From an uncultured Chthonomonadales bacterium (lineage in GTDB: Bacteria; Armatimonadota; Chthonomonadetes; Chthonomonadales; CAJBBX01): DNA of 64,000 nucleotides. Positions within the stretch are counted from its first letter, which is position 1; every line of letters starts with the position of its first letter. The notes under the pieces were generated by a model, which did no database searches, was not told where the DNA came from, and saw nothing but the letters and a program-made list of their open reading frames with translations. The translations under genes were made by a program, and so were the position numbers. The DNA lies in contig CALLMM010000020.1 in NCBI GenBank assembly GCA_938005745.1, forward strand, positions 45,772 to 109,771. The letters run 5' to 3'. Positions 34,106 through 42,016 of the stretch are shown piece by piece.

Positions 34106-35035
34106 TCACTGCAACCGCGATCGTATGAGTTCCGCCGTCTGCGCCGGGGTCTGCTCCGCCACGTCCACCCATACGATCTCCGGGTCTGCTCGAAACCAGG
34201 TCATCTGACGTTTGGCGAAGCGGCGGGTATCCTGCTTGATGGCTTCTACGGCGGTCTGAAAGTCGCACGCTCCCTGCAGATAGGCGACCATCTCTTTATA
34301 CCCCAGACTCTGCAGGGGTGAGAGCGCGGGGCTGAAGCCGCGCGCCAGCAGACGACGCACCTCCTCTTCGAGTCCGGCGGCGATCATCGCCTCCACGCGC
34401 CGGTCTATCCGCCGGTACAGCGCTTCGCGGGGCAGGGTCAAGCCGAATTTCCGGGAGGGACGCGGCTTGCGGCGCGCGGCGTCCTCTGCCTGTTGTACGG
34501 AGATCGGAATACCCGTTAGTTCCAGAACCTCCAGCGCGCGCACAATACGCACCCGGTCGTTGGGATGGATCCGCGCCGCCGCCTGCGGATCGGCTGCCGC
34601 CAGCCTCGCGTGAAGAACCGGCGCGCCCAGCTTCTGCGCCTCGGCATTCAGCCGGGCGCGCAGCGCGGGGTTCGCCGGAGTCTGCGTCAGTCCGAAATCG
34701 TCCAGGAGGACGCGCACATACAGTCCCGTGCCCCCCACGACCAGGGGCTGATGTCCGCGTCCGCGAATAGCGGCAAGCGCCTCTTCCGCCAGCATTTTGA
34801 AACGGGCGACGCTGAACGGCTCGTCCGGCTCCGCCACGTCCAGCAGATAAAAAGGAACCGCTTCCCGATCCTGCGCGCTGGGCTTGGCGGTTCCAATATC
34901 CATCCCCCGATAGACCGCCATCGAGTCTGCGCTGATGATCTCGCCGTCTATCGCCCTTGCCAGATGGATGGCGGTCTCGGTCTTGCCGGTCGCGGTCGGT
35001 CCCACGATGGCGATCACAGGGGTCTCTGCATCCAT
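34106..35035 (-). CDS. miaA: tRNA dimethylallyltransferase
   Basis: The ATG at 35035 (MDAETPVIAI) starts just before the P-loop GPTATGKT (residues 12-19); an in-frame extension to 35089 is less likely. The 309-residue protein shows further MiaA hallmarks: IISADSMAVYRGMDIGTAKP, VGGTGLYVRVLLDD, NDRVRIVRALEVLELTG, SLGYKEMVAYLQG and KRQMTWFRADPEIVW. It transfers a dimethylallyl group to A37 of tRNAs reading UNN codons. It lies upstream of hfq with a 54-base gap. Confidence 0.95.
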   Translation of the reverse strand: MDAETPVIAIVGPTATGKTETAIHLARAIDGEIISADSMAVYRGMDIGTAKPSAQDREAVPFYLLDVAEPDEPFSVARFKMLAEEALAAIRGRGHQPLVVGGTGLYVRVLLDDFGLTQTPANPALRARLNAEAQKLGAPVLHARLAAADPQAAARIHPNDRVRIVRALEVLELTGIPISVQQAEDAARRKPRPSRKFGLTLPREALYRRIDRRVEAMIAAGLEEEVRRLLARGFSPALSPLQSLGYKEMVAYLQGACDFQTAVEAIKQDTRRFAKRQMTWFRADPEIVWVDVAEQTPAQTAELIRSRLQ

Positions 35036-35150
35036 CTTACCGCTGCGCACACGCCCGGTAGTATAGCACAATCGCCCCGGCTGTGCCAACTGAGCGGAGC
35101 CGTTTTGCCTCTATCGGCATCTATTTGCCACCGCGAACGCCCCGGGAGGT

Positions 35151-35690
35151 CTATCGCCGGATGCCCATCTCGTTCCACTTCACGCGCCGGTTCTTCAGCG
35201 ACTGTTCCAGAGCGGGGCGGAAGTCGGACGGTGCGGAGCGCAGGGCGTTGCGCAGAGCCGTCTCCGCTTCGGTTCCAGGGATCTGCTCCAGGGCGGCGCG
35301 TGCCTCCTCGCGCATATCGGGGGCGGTCAGCATCGCCGCCACCGGCTTCACGCTTCCGGCGCGTCCGACACAGCTGAGCAGGCGCAGAGCCGCCGCGCGC
35401 AGGGCGCGGGGATTCTTCGCGTCGCCTGCGATGCGGCACAGAGCCGCCTGCGCGGACTCCGATTCAACGGCGGGCGCGCCGGGGCGGGTGGCATTGAAGG
35501 CGATCCGCTGTACCGCCTCCCAGGCGGCGTGCGCCGCTCCCGGTGAGCCGTCCCGGCAGATGCGCCCTAGAAAGGTGATGGAGACCGTTCCCGCCAGCGG
35601 CGCGCGCCGGATCGCCTCGGCGCGCGCGCGGCTGTCGCCGTAGAGAATGTCGGCAAGAAGGGTCAGCAGGTCTGCGGGTAGTGGCTGCAT
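35151..35690 (-). CDS. HEAT-repeat-like protein
   Basis: A 179-residue, Ala/Leu/Arg-rich all-helical protein. Repeated helix pairs, such as NPRALRAAALRLLSCVGRAGSVKPVAAML and DMREEARAALEQIPG..AETALRNAL, have the spacing and Pro/Arg/Ala pattern of HEAT or PBS-lyase repeats, which act as protein-protein scaffolds. The start at 35690 is preferred because AGGAGG lies seven bases before it; an ATG at 35696 lies too close to that site. It follows the Gfo/Idh/MocA gene by 11 bases, with the ribosome-binding site next to its stop codon. Specific role unknown. Confidence 0.65.
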   Translation of the reverse strand: MQPLPADLLTLLADILYGDSRARAEAIRRAPLAGTVSITFLGRICRDGSPGAAHAAWEAVQRIAFNATRPGAPAVESESAQAALCRIAGDAKNPRALRAAALRLLSCVGRAGSVKPVAAMLTAPDMREEARAALEQIPGTEAETALRNALRSAPSDFRPALEQSLKNRRVKWNEMGIRR

Positions 35691-35701
35691 TCTCATTCCT
35701 C

Positions 35702-37033
35702 CTACAGCTTCCAGGGCGCGCGGTACGGTTCGGAGAGCAGTTGATTGGCGCCCTCATCCCCGATAAACCGCTCTTTCGCCATATCAAACTTCACCTTGCG
35801 ACCGAGCCGATAGGAGATATTCGCCAGGTTGCAGTAGGTGATGACCTGACGCCCGATATCCACATCCATGACGGGTCGCGCGCCGGTTCGGATGCAGTCC
35901 AGAAAGTTCTGCCGATGCCGTTCGGTCGGATCGCCGGTCTGGGTCGGGTGCAGGTAGATCTCCACGCCGCCGGAGGGGACCCGGAAGTTGTGCGCCTTCG
36001 CCTCCGTCGCGCAGCCTCCGTCTCCGCCGATCACGACCAGGCTGTCCTTATCGCCGTAGTAGGTGGCTCCCCACTCGCCAGGCATACGGGGATTGGGCTT
36101 TCCCGGCTGGCTCCATGTGAGCGTCCAGTCGGGGTTCTGGAACTCCCAGCGCGCCTCCATCGTTACCGGCACGTCGAAGCAGCCGGTCAGGTGCGGCGTG
36201 CCGGTCGCCTCGCAGGTGACGACGCCCTTATAGGTGTCGGCGTTCATCAGCCAGCTTACGATGCTGAGGGCGTGGTTGCCCCGGTCGCGGATGAAGCCCC
36301 CGCCGAAGTCCATGAACCAGCGGAAATTGAAGTGACAGCGTATCGGGTGGTAGTCCATCCAGTGTGCCGGTCCCAGCCACAGATCCCAGTCGAGATGGGA
36401 CGGCGGGGCGGTCGGCGGTCCCCAGTCGGTTGTGGTGAAGTTGTTGGGATGCCAGATCTCGACGCGGCTGACCTTTCCCAGCATACCGTTGCGGACATAC
36501 TGGCAGGCGAGGCGCGCCTCCGGGTTGGAGCGTCCCTGCGCCCCGATCTGCACCACGCGGTTGTAGCGGCGGGCGGCGTTGACCATCGCCCGCGCCTCGG
36601 CGATGGTGCGCGCCGTCGGCTTTTCGCTGTAGACGTGCTTGCCCGCCTGGCAGGCGTGAACCGTCATCATCGCGTGCCAGTGATCCGGCGTCCCGATAAA
36701 GACGGCGTCAATATCCTTGCGGTCGAGGATATAGCGGTAGTCCTTGGTCAGAAACGGCGTGCCTTTTGTCACCCGGCGCGCGGCGTTGGCAAGATGGTTG
36801 GCGTCCACATCGCACAGCGCCGCCGCATCGGGATAGACGTGATGCTGCCCCATACCGCCCACGCCGATATTGGCGGTGACGATCCGGTCATTGGCTCCCG
36901 GACGCCCCTGCATGGCGAGAACGCCGCTCGGTATGATATAAGGAATCGCGACGGTCGCCGCCGCGCCGCCCAGCAGCTGGCGACGGGAGACCGTGCGTCC
37001 TTCGCGTTTCGTTGTCCGGTCGTCGGAAGACAT
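35702..37033 (-). CDS. TAT-exported Gfo/Idh/MocA-family oxidoreductase
   Basis: A 443-residue protein with a twin-arginine signal (VSRRQLLGGAAATVAIPYI) and then an NAD(P)-binding fold: IVTANIGVGGMGQHHV, the nicotinamide-site motif SEKPTARTIAEA, and GTPDHWHAMMTVHACQAGKHV. The C-terminal beta-sheet domain has GGGFIRDRGNHALSIVSWLM. Exported members of this family are common in Planctomycetes-like and Armatimonadota-like genomes, where they likely oxidise or reduce sugars or glycoside substrates outside the cytoplasm. The ATG at 37033 follows GGGGGAG by seven bases; an in-frame upstream start (37069) lacks one. Confidence 0.87.
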   Translation of the reverse strand: MSSDDRTTKREGRTVSRRQLLGGAAATVAIPYIIPSGVLAMQGRPGANDRIVTANIGVGGMGQHHVYPDAAALCDVDANHLANAARRVTKGTPFLTKDYRYILDRKDIDAVFIGTPDHWHAMMTVHACQAGKHVYSEKPTARTIAEARAMVNAARRYNRVVQIGAQGRSNPEARLACQYVRNGMLGKVSRVEIWHPNNFTTTDWGPPTAPPSHLDWDLWLGPAHWMDYHPIRCHFNFRWFMDFGGGFIRDRGNHALSIVSWLMNADTYKGVVTCEATGTPHLTGCFDVPVTMEARWEFQNPDWTLTWSQPGKPNPRMPGEWGATYYGDKDSLVVIGGDGGCATEAKAHNFRVPSGGVEIYLHPTQTGDPTERHRQNFLDCIRTGARPVMDVDIGRQVITYCNLANISYRLGRKVKFDMAKERFIGDEGANQLLSEPYRAPWKL

Positions 37034-37239
37034 CTCTCCGCTCCCCCTTTCGTCTCTCAACATCTGCACACTTTTGTTTCGACGCCCGCCCTCCGGTTCC
37101 CTGCCAGCGGACAGGATAGTTTCATCACGCGGTTGAGCTGGATTGAAGCCGATGGGAATGCCCCGTCCGCGCGCATCCTCTTCTGCGCTTCCGGTATTAC
37201 CTGTTATATAAAAATTGTAACTATTTGGGGGAAAATCCC

Positions 37240-37268
37240 TTGACAGTCGCGCGGGCGCATGATAACTT
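37240..37268 (+). promoter_or_regulatory. sigma-70-type promoter
   Basis: TTGACA (37240-37245) and TAACTT (37263-37268) are separated by 17 bases, a strong -35 with an acceptable -10. Transcription would begin near 37275 and enter the PepSY pseudogene. The AT-rich patch immediately upstream (37195-37239) could serve as an UP element or hold a promoter for the divergent Gfo/Idh/MocA gene. Confidence 0.7.
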
Positions 37269-37272
37269 CAAC

Positions 37273-37288
37273 TGTGAAAAACTTCACG
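37273..37288. promoter_or_regulatory. CRP-like palindrome over the start site
   Basis: TGTGA-AAAACT-TCACG matches nine of ten defined positions of the CRP/FNR-type palindrome TGTGA-N6-TCACA. It covers the predicted start of transcription from the TTGACA/TAACTT promoter, where binding would repress. A closely similar site lies at 59424-59439. Confidence 0.45.
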
Positions 37289-37319
37289 AGAATGCCGGGC
37301 TTCGGTCAGAGAGATTGCC

Positions 37320-37930
37320 TTGTGCTTCCTGCGTGAGCGCTACCCGACCTTCTTTCAGCTTCAATGGGAGGAAGCGCCAGAATGGCTGCTGCCAAACGGT
37401 CCACGCTACGGTTTCTACTGGAGACATGTCCTCAACGCATATGCAACTCTTGTACCGCATGGACTAGAGATCCATGTAGATGCAGTAGACGGGCGGGTGA
37501 TCCGGATGTCGCTGCCCCCGGATCGTCCTCTACACGGCTCGGTGGTTCCTCGCGTTACGGCGGCGCAGGCGCTGCAGATCGCCTCCCGGTATGCGCCGGT
37601 GGATGTCGCCGTCCTCCCCTTCTACGACTGGCAGCGGCAGGTCGTGGAAGACCGTTACGGAATTGACCGTCTGGTATGGCTCCTCTACCAGCGTCCACAA
37701 TGGAACCGCGATCGAGTTATCGTTACACGGTGGCAGTGGATGCGCATACTGGGCAGTCTCTAGAGCGTCAGAGGCCCTTGGAGCAGCCGTCGAAGCCGTC
37801 GTCTGCACCGACGCGACGCACGAGAAACGATCCAGTCCGTGAGACGAAAGCCTGTCTCGCTCTTCGCATCCGGAAGGGCGGGACAGGTTACGCAGCGATC
37901 GCGGACAGCCGCATCTCCGACAGGTCATAA
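37320..37930 (+). pseudogene. PepSY-domain protein disrupted by a frameshift
   Basis: The first frame (TTG at 37320 to 37763) encodes a PepSY-like unit with LEIHVDAVDGRVIRMSLPP, VTAAQALQIASRYAP and DRLVWLLYQRP, then degenerates. The coding signal continues in the -1 frame from about 37705 (SSYRYTVAVDAHTGQSLERQ) to 37930. A second PepSY-type 'VDAxTGxxL' end therefore lies out of frame with the first. A single-base deletion between about 37695 and 37715 (or a sequencing error) explains this. Intact PepSY proteins are exported and can inhibit peptidases. No ATG is available at the 5' end, so the N-terminus (signal peptide) may also be lost. Confidence 0.6.
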
Positions 37931-37938
37931 CGCCGCGC

Positions 37939-37967
37939 TTGCCCTTTGCGGAGGGTTTCGGTATAAT
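37939..37967 (+). promoter_or_regulatory. sigma-70-type promoter giving a leaderless mRNA
   Basis: TTGCCC (37939-37944), 17 bases, and a perfect TATAAT (37962-37967). The last base of the -10 is seven positions before the ATG at 37974, which places the predicted start of transcription on the A of that ATG. Confidence 0.7.
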
Positions 37968-37973
37968 AGGCGC

Positions 37974-38480
37974 ATGTACGATCTGGACAGGACACAGGAG
38001 TGGCTGAACCGCACGCAGGCTCTCGCGCGCGTTCCGGCGATGCGGGGCGGACTGTCGGAGGATCGCCGTCCGTACCGGCAGGCGGCGGTCGGCGCGGCGG
38101 CGGTGCTTCTGTTCGTGGTCTTTCTGATCCAGTTATCGGGGTGGCGCCCGCGCGCTGCGGCTCCGACGCCCGCGCCCTCCTCTCTCCCGACGGCGTCGCT
38201 GGCTCCTATCCAGAGCCACGAGATGCTGCGGGAGGTCGCGCCGGACCGCCTGATCCGCGCGAACGCCGCGTCCGCCTCTGCCCCGGAGACCTCCTATCAG
38301 CCGCCGATCCCCCTGCGCGACGGCAAGCCGCTGCCGCCAGACACGCCGCTCCTGCCCCCGGGATATGTCTCCCCGCCGGCTCCCGTCTGGCTGGACGGTC
38401 CGCAGAACCCCCGCGCCGCTCCGCCTGTCGCTTCGTTCTCGCTGCCCGGCAGTCTGCCTTTCCGGTACACAGCTCCATGA
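37974..38480 (+). CDS. single-TM protein with proline-rich extracytoplasmic part
   Basis: A 168-residue protein (MYDLDRTQEWLNRTQ...). It has a short cytoplasmic N-terminus, one TM (about 40-58, VGAAAVLLFVVFLIQL), then a long proline- and alanine-rich region (PTPAPSSLPTASLAP, PLPPDTPLLPPGYVSPP). The latter resembles linkers of TonB-like or wall-spanning proteins, but no TonB C-terminal motif is present. No ribosome-binding site is visible; the promoter geometry predicts a leaderless transcript. Its stop overlaps the next start by four bases (ATGA), so it is co-translated with the hydrolase. Function unknown. Confidence 0.65.
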   Translation: MYDLDRTQEWLNRTQALARVPAMRGGLSEDRRPYRQAAVGAAAVLLFVVFLIQLSGWRPRAAAPTPAPSSLPTASLAPIQSHEMLREVAPDRLIRANAASASAPETSYQPPIPLRDGKPLPPDTPLLPPGYVSPPAPVWLDGPQNPRAAPPVASFSLPGSLPFRYTAP

Positions 38481-41023
38481 GGATACGCCCTGTGCGCCTG
38501 CGCGTGTTTTCGCCCCTGCTGCTCGCCCTCGGTTATGCGCCTCTCCTTCTGACCCCGGCTCGGTCTGCGTCGGCTCAGGGGGAGATCGTCGCGCGGGAGT
38601 GTCTGGCGATCCGCCCGGTCGGTCGCTATGGACGCAGCCCCCTCCAGACCGACGCCCTTCAGGCGCAGATAGTCGCCGGTCGCTGGACGCCTCCGCAGGC
38701 GGGCGAGACGGTGTGGCTGCCGGATGGAGGCGAGCGGGTATGGGAGACGGTGCGGGCGGGGGAGGACGGCTGGTTTCAGCATCCGGCGATGCAGGGAGGA
38801 TACGCCTTCGTGCGCGTCTCCTCCGCCTCCGAGCGGGCGATGATCCTGGAGGCGACAGGGCATAACATGGTCTACGTCAACGGCGAGCCGCGCGTCGGAG
38901 ACCCCTACCAGTACGGCTACGTCCGGCTTCCGGTTCGACTGCGCGCCGGAGACAACGACCTGCTCTTCCACTGCGGGCGCGGACGCCTGCGCGTGCGGTT
39001 GACCACCCCGACCGCCCCGGCGATGCTGCATACCGGTGACATGACCCTGCCGGACCTGCGCATGGGGGAGAGGACGCCCGGCATGGGCGCGCTGATCGTG
39101 CTCAACGCAGCCGCCGAGCCGAGGAGCGGTCTGTCGCTGGTCGCCGTCCGTCCGGGCGGCAGAGAGGCGCGCACGCCGGTTCCCGTCGTTCCTGCGTTCG
39201 GGATGCGTAAAGTCGGCTTCCGGCTGGCGGAGGGCGCGCCAAAGGCTCCCGGCGAGGAGAGGATCACCATACGGCTGATGGAGCAGGGGCGCACTCTGGA
39301 CACGGCGGAGATCTCCCTGCGCGTCCGTCGTCCGACCGAGACCTACCGACGTACCTTTGTCAGCGAGATAGACGGCAGCGTGCAGTACTATGCCGTCAAC
39401 CCGGCGCAGCCCGTCGCGGAACGAGGAACTAATGGCGAGGCTCCCGCGCTCTTTCTGACGCTGCACGGGGCGAGCGTGGAGGCGATCGGGCAGGCGGACG
39501 CCTACGCCGCCAAAAGCTGGGGGCATCTGGTCGCGCCGACCAACCGCCGCCCCTACGGCTTCGACTGGGAGGACTGGGGACGGCTGGACGCGATGGAGGT
39601 GCTGACGCTGGCACAGCGGGAGCTTCACACCGCGCCGGAGCGGGTCTACCTGACCGGGCACTCGATGGGCGGACACGGAACCTGGCATCTGGGCGTCACC
39701 TTCCCGGACCGCTTTGCCGCGATCGGTCCCAGCGCGGGATGGATCAGCTTCTTCTCCTACGGGGGAGCCTCCCGCGTCGAGAACCCCTCTCCCATGCAGG
39801 CGATGCTGCAGCGCGCCGCGCTGCCCTCCGACACGCTCGCGCTGGCGCGCAACTACGCGATGCACGGCGTCTACATTCTGCATGGCGACGTCGACGACAA
39901 CGTTCCCGTCACCGAAGCGCGCCGGATGCGGGAGGTTCTGAGCGCGTTTCACCGCGATCTCTCCTATCATGAGCAGCCGGGCGCAGGGCACTGGTGGGAG
40001 AGTTCGGATGAGCCGGGCGCGGAGTGCGTGGACTGGCACCCGATGTTCGATCTGTTCGCGCGCCGACGTCTGCCCTCGCTCGACAGCGTGCGGGAGGTGG
40101 AGTTTGCGACCGCCAGTCCCGGGGTCTCCGCCTGGTGCCGCTGGGCGGGCATCCTCCAGCAGGTGCGCCCCTTTCAGATCAGCCGGGTGAGCCTGCGGTA
40201 CGATCCCTGGAAGCGGCGGTTTGCCGGAACGACCGAAAACGTCGCTCTGCTCGCCCTGCGGCTGGAGCATGTGCGGCTCGACGCGCCGCTCCTGCTGGAG
40301 ATAGACGGGCAGAGACTGGAGTATCGCGCCCCGACCGCAAAGTCCGGCGCGCCTGCCGCCCTCTATCTTTATCGTCAGGGGGAGAGGTGGAGCGTCGCCG
40401 GGTCTCCGTCGTCCGCGCATCGGGGACCGCACCGGTACGGTCCGTTCAAGGACGCCTTCCGCCATCGTATGCTCTTCGTCTACGGGACGCAGGGGACGCC
40501 GGAGGAGAACGCCTGGGCGGCGGCGAAGGCGCGTTACGACGCGGAGACCTTCTGGTATCGGGGCAACGGCTCGGTGGAGGTGATTCCCGACGCCGCCTTC
40601 CGCCCGGATCGCGAGCGCGACCGCAGCGTCATCCTCTACGGCAATGCCCGGACTAACGCCGCCTGGAGCCTGCTGCTGGCGGACAGTCCCGTGCAGGCGG
40701 AGCGGGGCAGCGTAAAGATCGGCGACCGGGAGGAGCGCGGAGAGGATCTGGCATATCTTTTCGTGCGACCGCGTCCGGGCAGCGATGTCGCCAGCGTCGG
40801 CGTGGTCGGCGGCTCCGGCATCGTCGGAATGCGCCTGACCGACCGGCTGCCCTACTTCGTCAGCGGCGTCGCCTACCCCGACTGCATCCTGTTGAGCGCG
40901 CAGACGCTGACGCGGGGAGCGGAGGGGGTGCGCGCCGCCGGCTTCTTCGGTCGAGACTGGGGCGTGCCGGCGGGAGAGTGGGTCTGGAACCCGGAAGAGG
41001 CGCAGAAGGGGGCGAGCCGATGA
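38477..41023 (+). CDS. secreted alpha/beta hydrolase (prolyl-oligopeptidase/esterase-like)
   Basis: An 848-residue exported protein with an N-terminal signal (FSPLLLALGYAPLLLTPARSASA). The middle holds an alpha/beta hydrolase domain (about 300-530): nucleophile Ser396 in TGHSMGGHG, acid Asp473 in HGDVDDNVP and His505 in PGAGHWW. This triad and spacing are typical of S9-type peptidases and PHB-depolymerase or feruloyl-esterase-like enzymes. The first 270 residues resemble a beta-rich accessory domain (VYVNGEPRVGDPY), and the last 300 a further beta-rich module. Ester or peptide substrates are both possible. It overlaps its neighbours by four bases on each side (ATGA). Confidence 0.75.
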   Translation: MRIRPVRLRVFSPLLLALGYAPLLLTPARSASAQGEIVARECLAIRPVGRYGRSPLQTDALQAQIVAGRWTPPQAGETVWLPDGGERVWETVRAGEDGWFQHPAMQGGYAFVRVSSASERAMILEATGHNMVYVNGEPRVGDPYQYGYVRLPVRLRAGDNDLLFHCGRGRLRVRLTTPTAPAMLHTGDMTLPDLRMGERTPGMGALIVLNAAAEPRSGLSLVAVRPGGREARTPVPVVPAFGMRKVGFRLAEGAPKAPGEERITIRLMEQGRTLDTAEISLRVRRPTETYRRTFVSEIDGSVQYYAVNPAQPVAERGTNGEAPALFLTLHGASVEAIGQADAYAAKSWGHLVAPTNRRPYGFDWEDWGRLDAMEVLTLAQRELHTAPERVYLTGHSMGGHGTWHLGVTFPDRFAAIGPSAGWISFFSYGGASRVENPSPMQAMLQRAALPSDTLALARNYAMHGVYILHGDVDDNVPVTEARRMREVLSAFHRDLSYHEQPGAGHWWESSDEPGAECVDWHPMFDLFARRRLPSLDSVREVEFATASPGVSAWCRWAGILQQVRPFQISRVSLRYDPWKRRFAGTTENVALLALRLEHVRLDAPLLLEIDGQRLEYRAPTAKSGAPAALYLYRQGERWSVAGSPSSAHRGPHRYGPFKDAFRHRMLFVYGTQGTPEENAWAAAKARYDAETFWYRGNGSVEVIPDAAFRPDRERDRSVILYGNARTNAAWSLLLADSPVQAERGSVKIGDREERGEDLAYLFVRPRPGSDVASVGVVGGSGIVGMRLTDRLPYFVSGVAYPDCILLSAQTLTRGAEGVRAAGFFGRDWGVPAGEWVWNPEEAQKGASR

Positions 41024-41994
41024 GCCTGCCGCATCCGAAGGGATATGTCTGCTACCGCGCCCCGGAGCCGATCGTTCCGGACGGTGATCTGGAGAAGCCG
41101 GCCTGGCAGGCGGCGGACTGGACGGAGGATTTCGTGGACATTCAGGGCGAGGCGATGCCCGCCCCGCGCTTTCGCACCCGCGTCAGGATGCTCTGGGACG
41201 ACCGCTTCCTCTACATCGGCGCGGAGCTGGAGGAGCCGCACGTCTGGGGCACGCTTGCCGAGCGCGATTCGGTGATCTTCTACGATAACGACTTCGAGGT
41301 CTTCATAGACCCGGATGGCGACAGCCACAACTACTACGAGATCGAGATCAATGCGCTGAACACGGTCTGGGATCTGCGCCTGCCCAAGCCCTATCGCGAC
41401 GGCGGCGCGGCTCTGAACGAGTGGGATCTGGAGGGTCTGCAGACGGCGGTGAAGGTGCACGGCACGCTCAACGACCCGCGCGACCGGGATCGGGGCTGGA
41501 CGGTGGAGATGGCGCTGCCGTGGCGCGCGCTGGGAGAGTACGCCGGACGCCCGGCTCCGCCGCAGGAGGGCGATCAGTGGCGGATCAACTTCTCGCGGGT
41601 GGAGTGGGAGGTCGTGGTCGAGGAGGGGCGTTACCGGAAGGTCAAGGGACGCCCGGAGGATAACTGGGTCTGGTCTCCTCAGGGCGTGATTGACATGCAC
41701 CGCCCGGAGCGGTGGGGCTACGTGCAGTTTACCTCCGCCCCGCCCGGCTCCGTTGCCTTCCGTTCGGATCCCTCCAACGATGCCCGCAGTCTGCTTCACC
41801 AGGTCTACTACGCGCAGCGCGAGTTTCACGCGCTCGAACGCCGCTACGCCGCCACGCTCTCCGAACTGGAGCAGAACCTTCCGGTTACCCTCACGCTCAC
41901 TCCCGACGGCTATCAGGCGACCGCCGCTTTCCACGATCACGACGGCAGCGTCCGCCGCATCCACATTCGTCAGGACTCGAAGGTCTGGCTGTAG
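41020..41994 (+). CDS. CBM9-domain carbohydrate-binding protein
   Basis: A 324-residue protein whose first 220 residues match the CBM9-like/DOMON-type sandwich: YRAPEPIVPDGDLEKPAWQAADWTEDFVDI, VRMLWDDRFLYIGAELEEPHVW, YDNDFEVFIDPDGDSHNYYEIEINALNTVWDL and WTVEMALPW. The C-terminal 100 residues add a helix (QVYYAQREFHALERRYAATLSELEQ) and a short strand-rich end. No signal peptide is evident. The start at 41020 overlaps the hydrolase stop (ATGA). CBM9-like proteins of this kind bind sugars or haem-type ligands. The tight operon suggests cooperation with the preceding secreted hydrolase. Confidence 0.8.
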   Translation: MSLPHPKGYVCYRAPEPIVPDGDLEKPAWQAADWTEDFVDIQGEAMPAPRFRTRVRMLWDDRFLYIGAELEEPHVWGTLAERDSVIFYDNDFEVFIDPDGDSHNYYEIEINALNTVWDLRLPKPYRDGGAALNEWDLEGLQTAVKVHGTLNDPRDRDRGWTVEMALPWRALGEYAGRPAPPQEGDQWRINFSRVEWEVVVEEGRYRKVKGRPEDNWVWSPQGVIDMHRPERWGYVQFTSAPPGSVAFRSDPSNDARSLLHQVYYAQREFHALERRYAATLSELEQNLPVTLTLTPDGYQATAAFHDHDGSVRRIHIRQDSKVWL

Positions 41995-42016
41995 GGGGGA
42001 GCGATCGCCGCGCCGC

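Noticed and set aside
38297..40465. Long minus-strand open frame opposite the secreted hydrolase
   Set aside because: Composition is typical antisense of GC-rich coding DNA; the plus strand has the Ser/Asp/His triad and a signal peptide.
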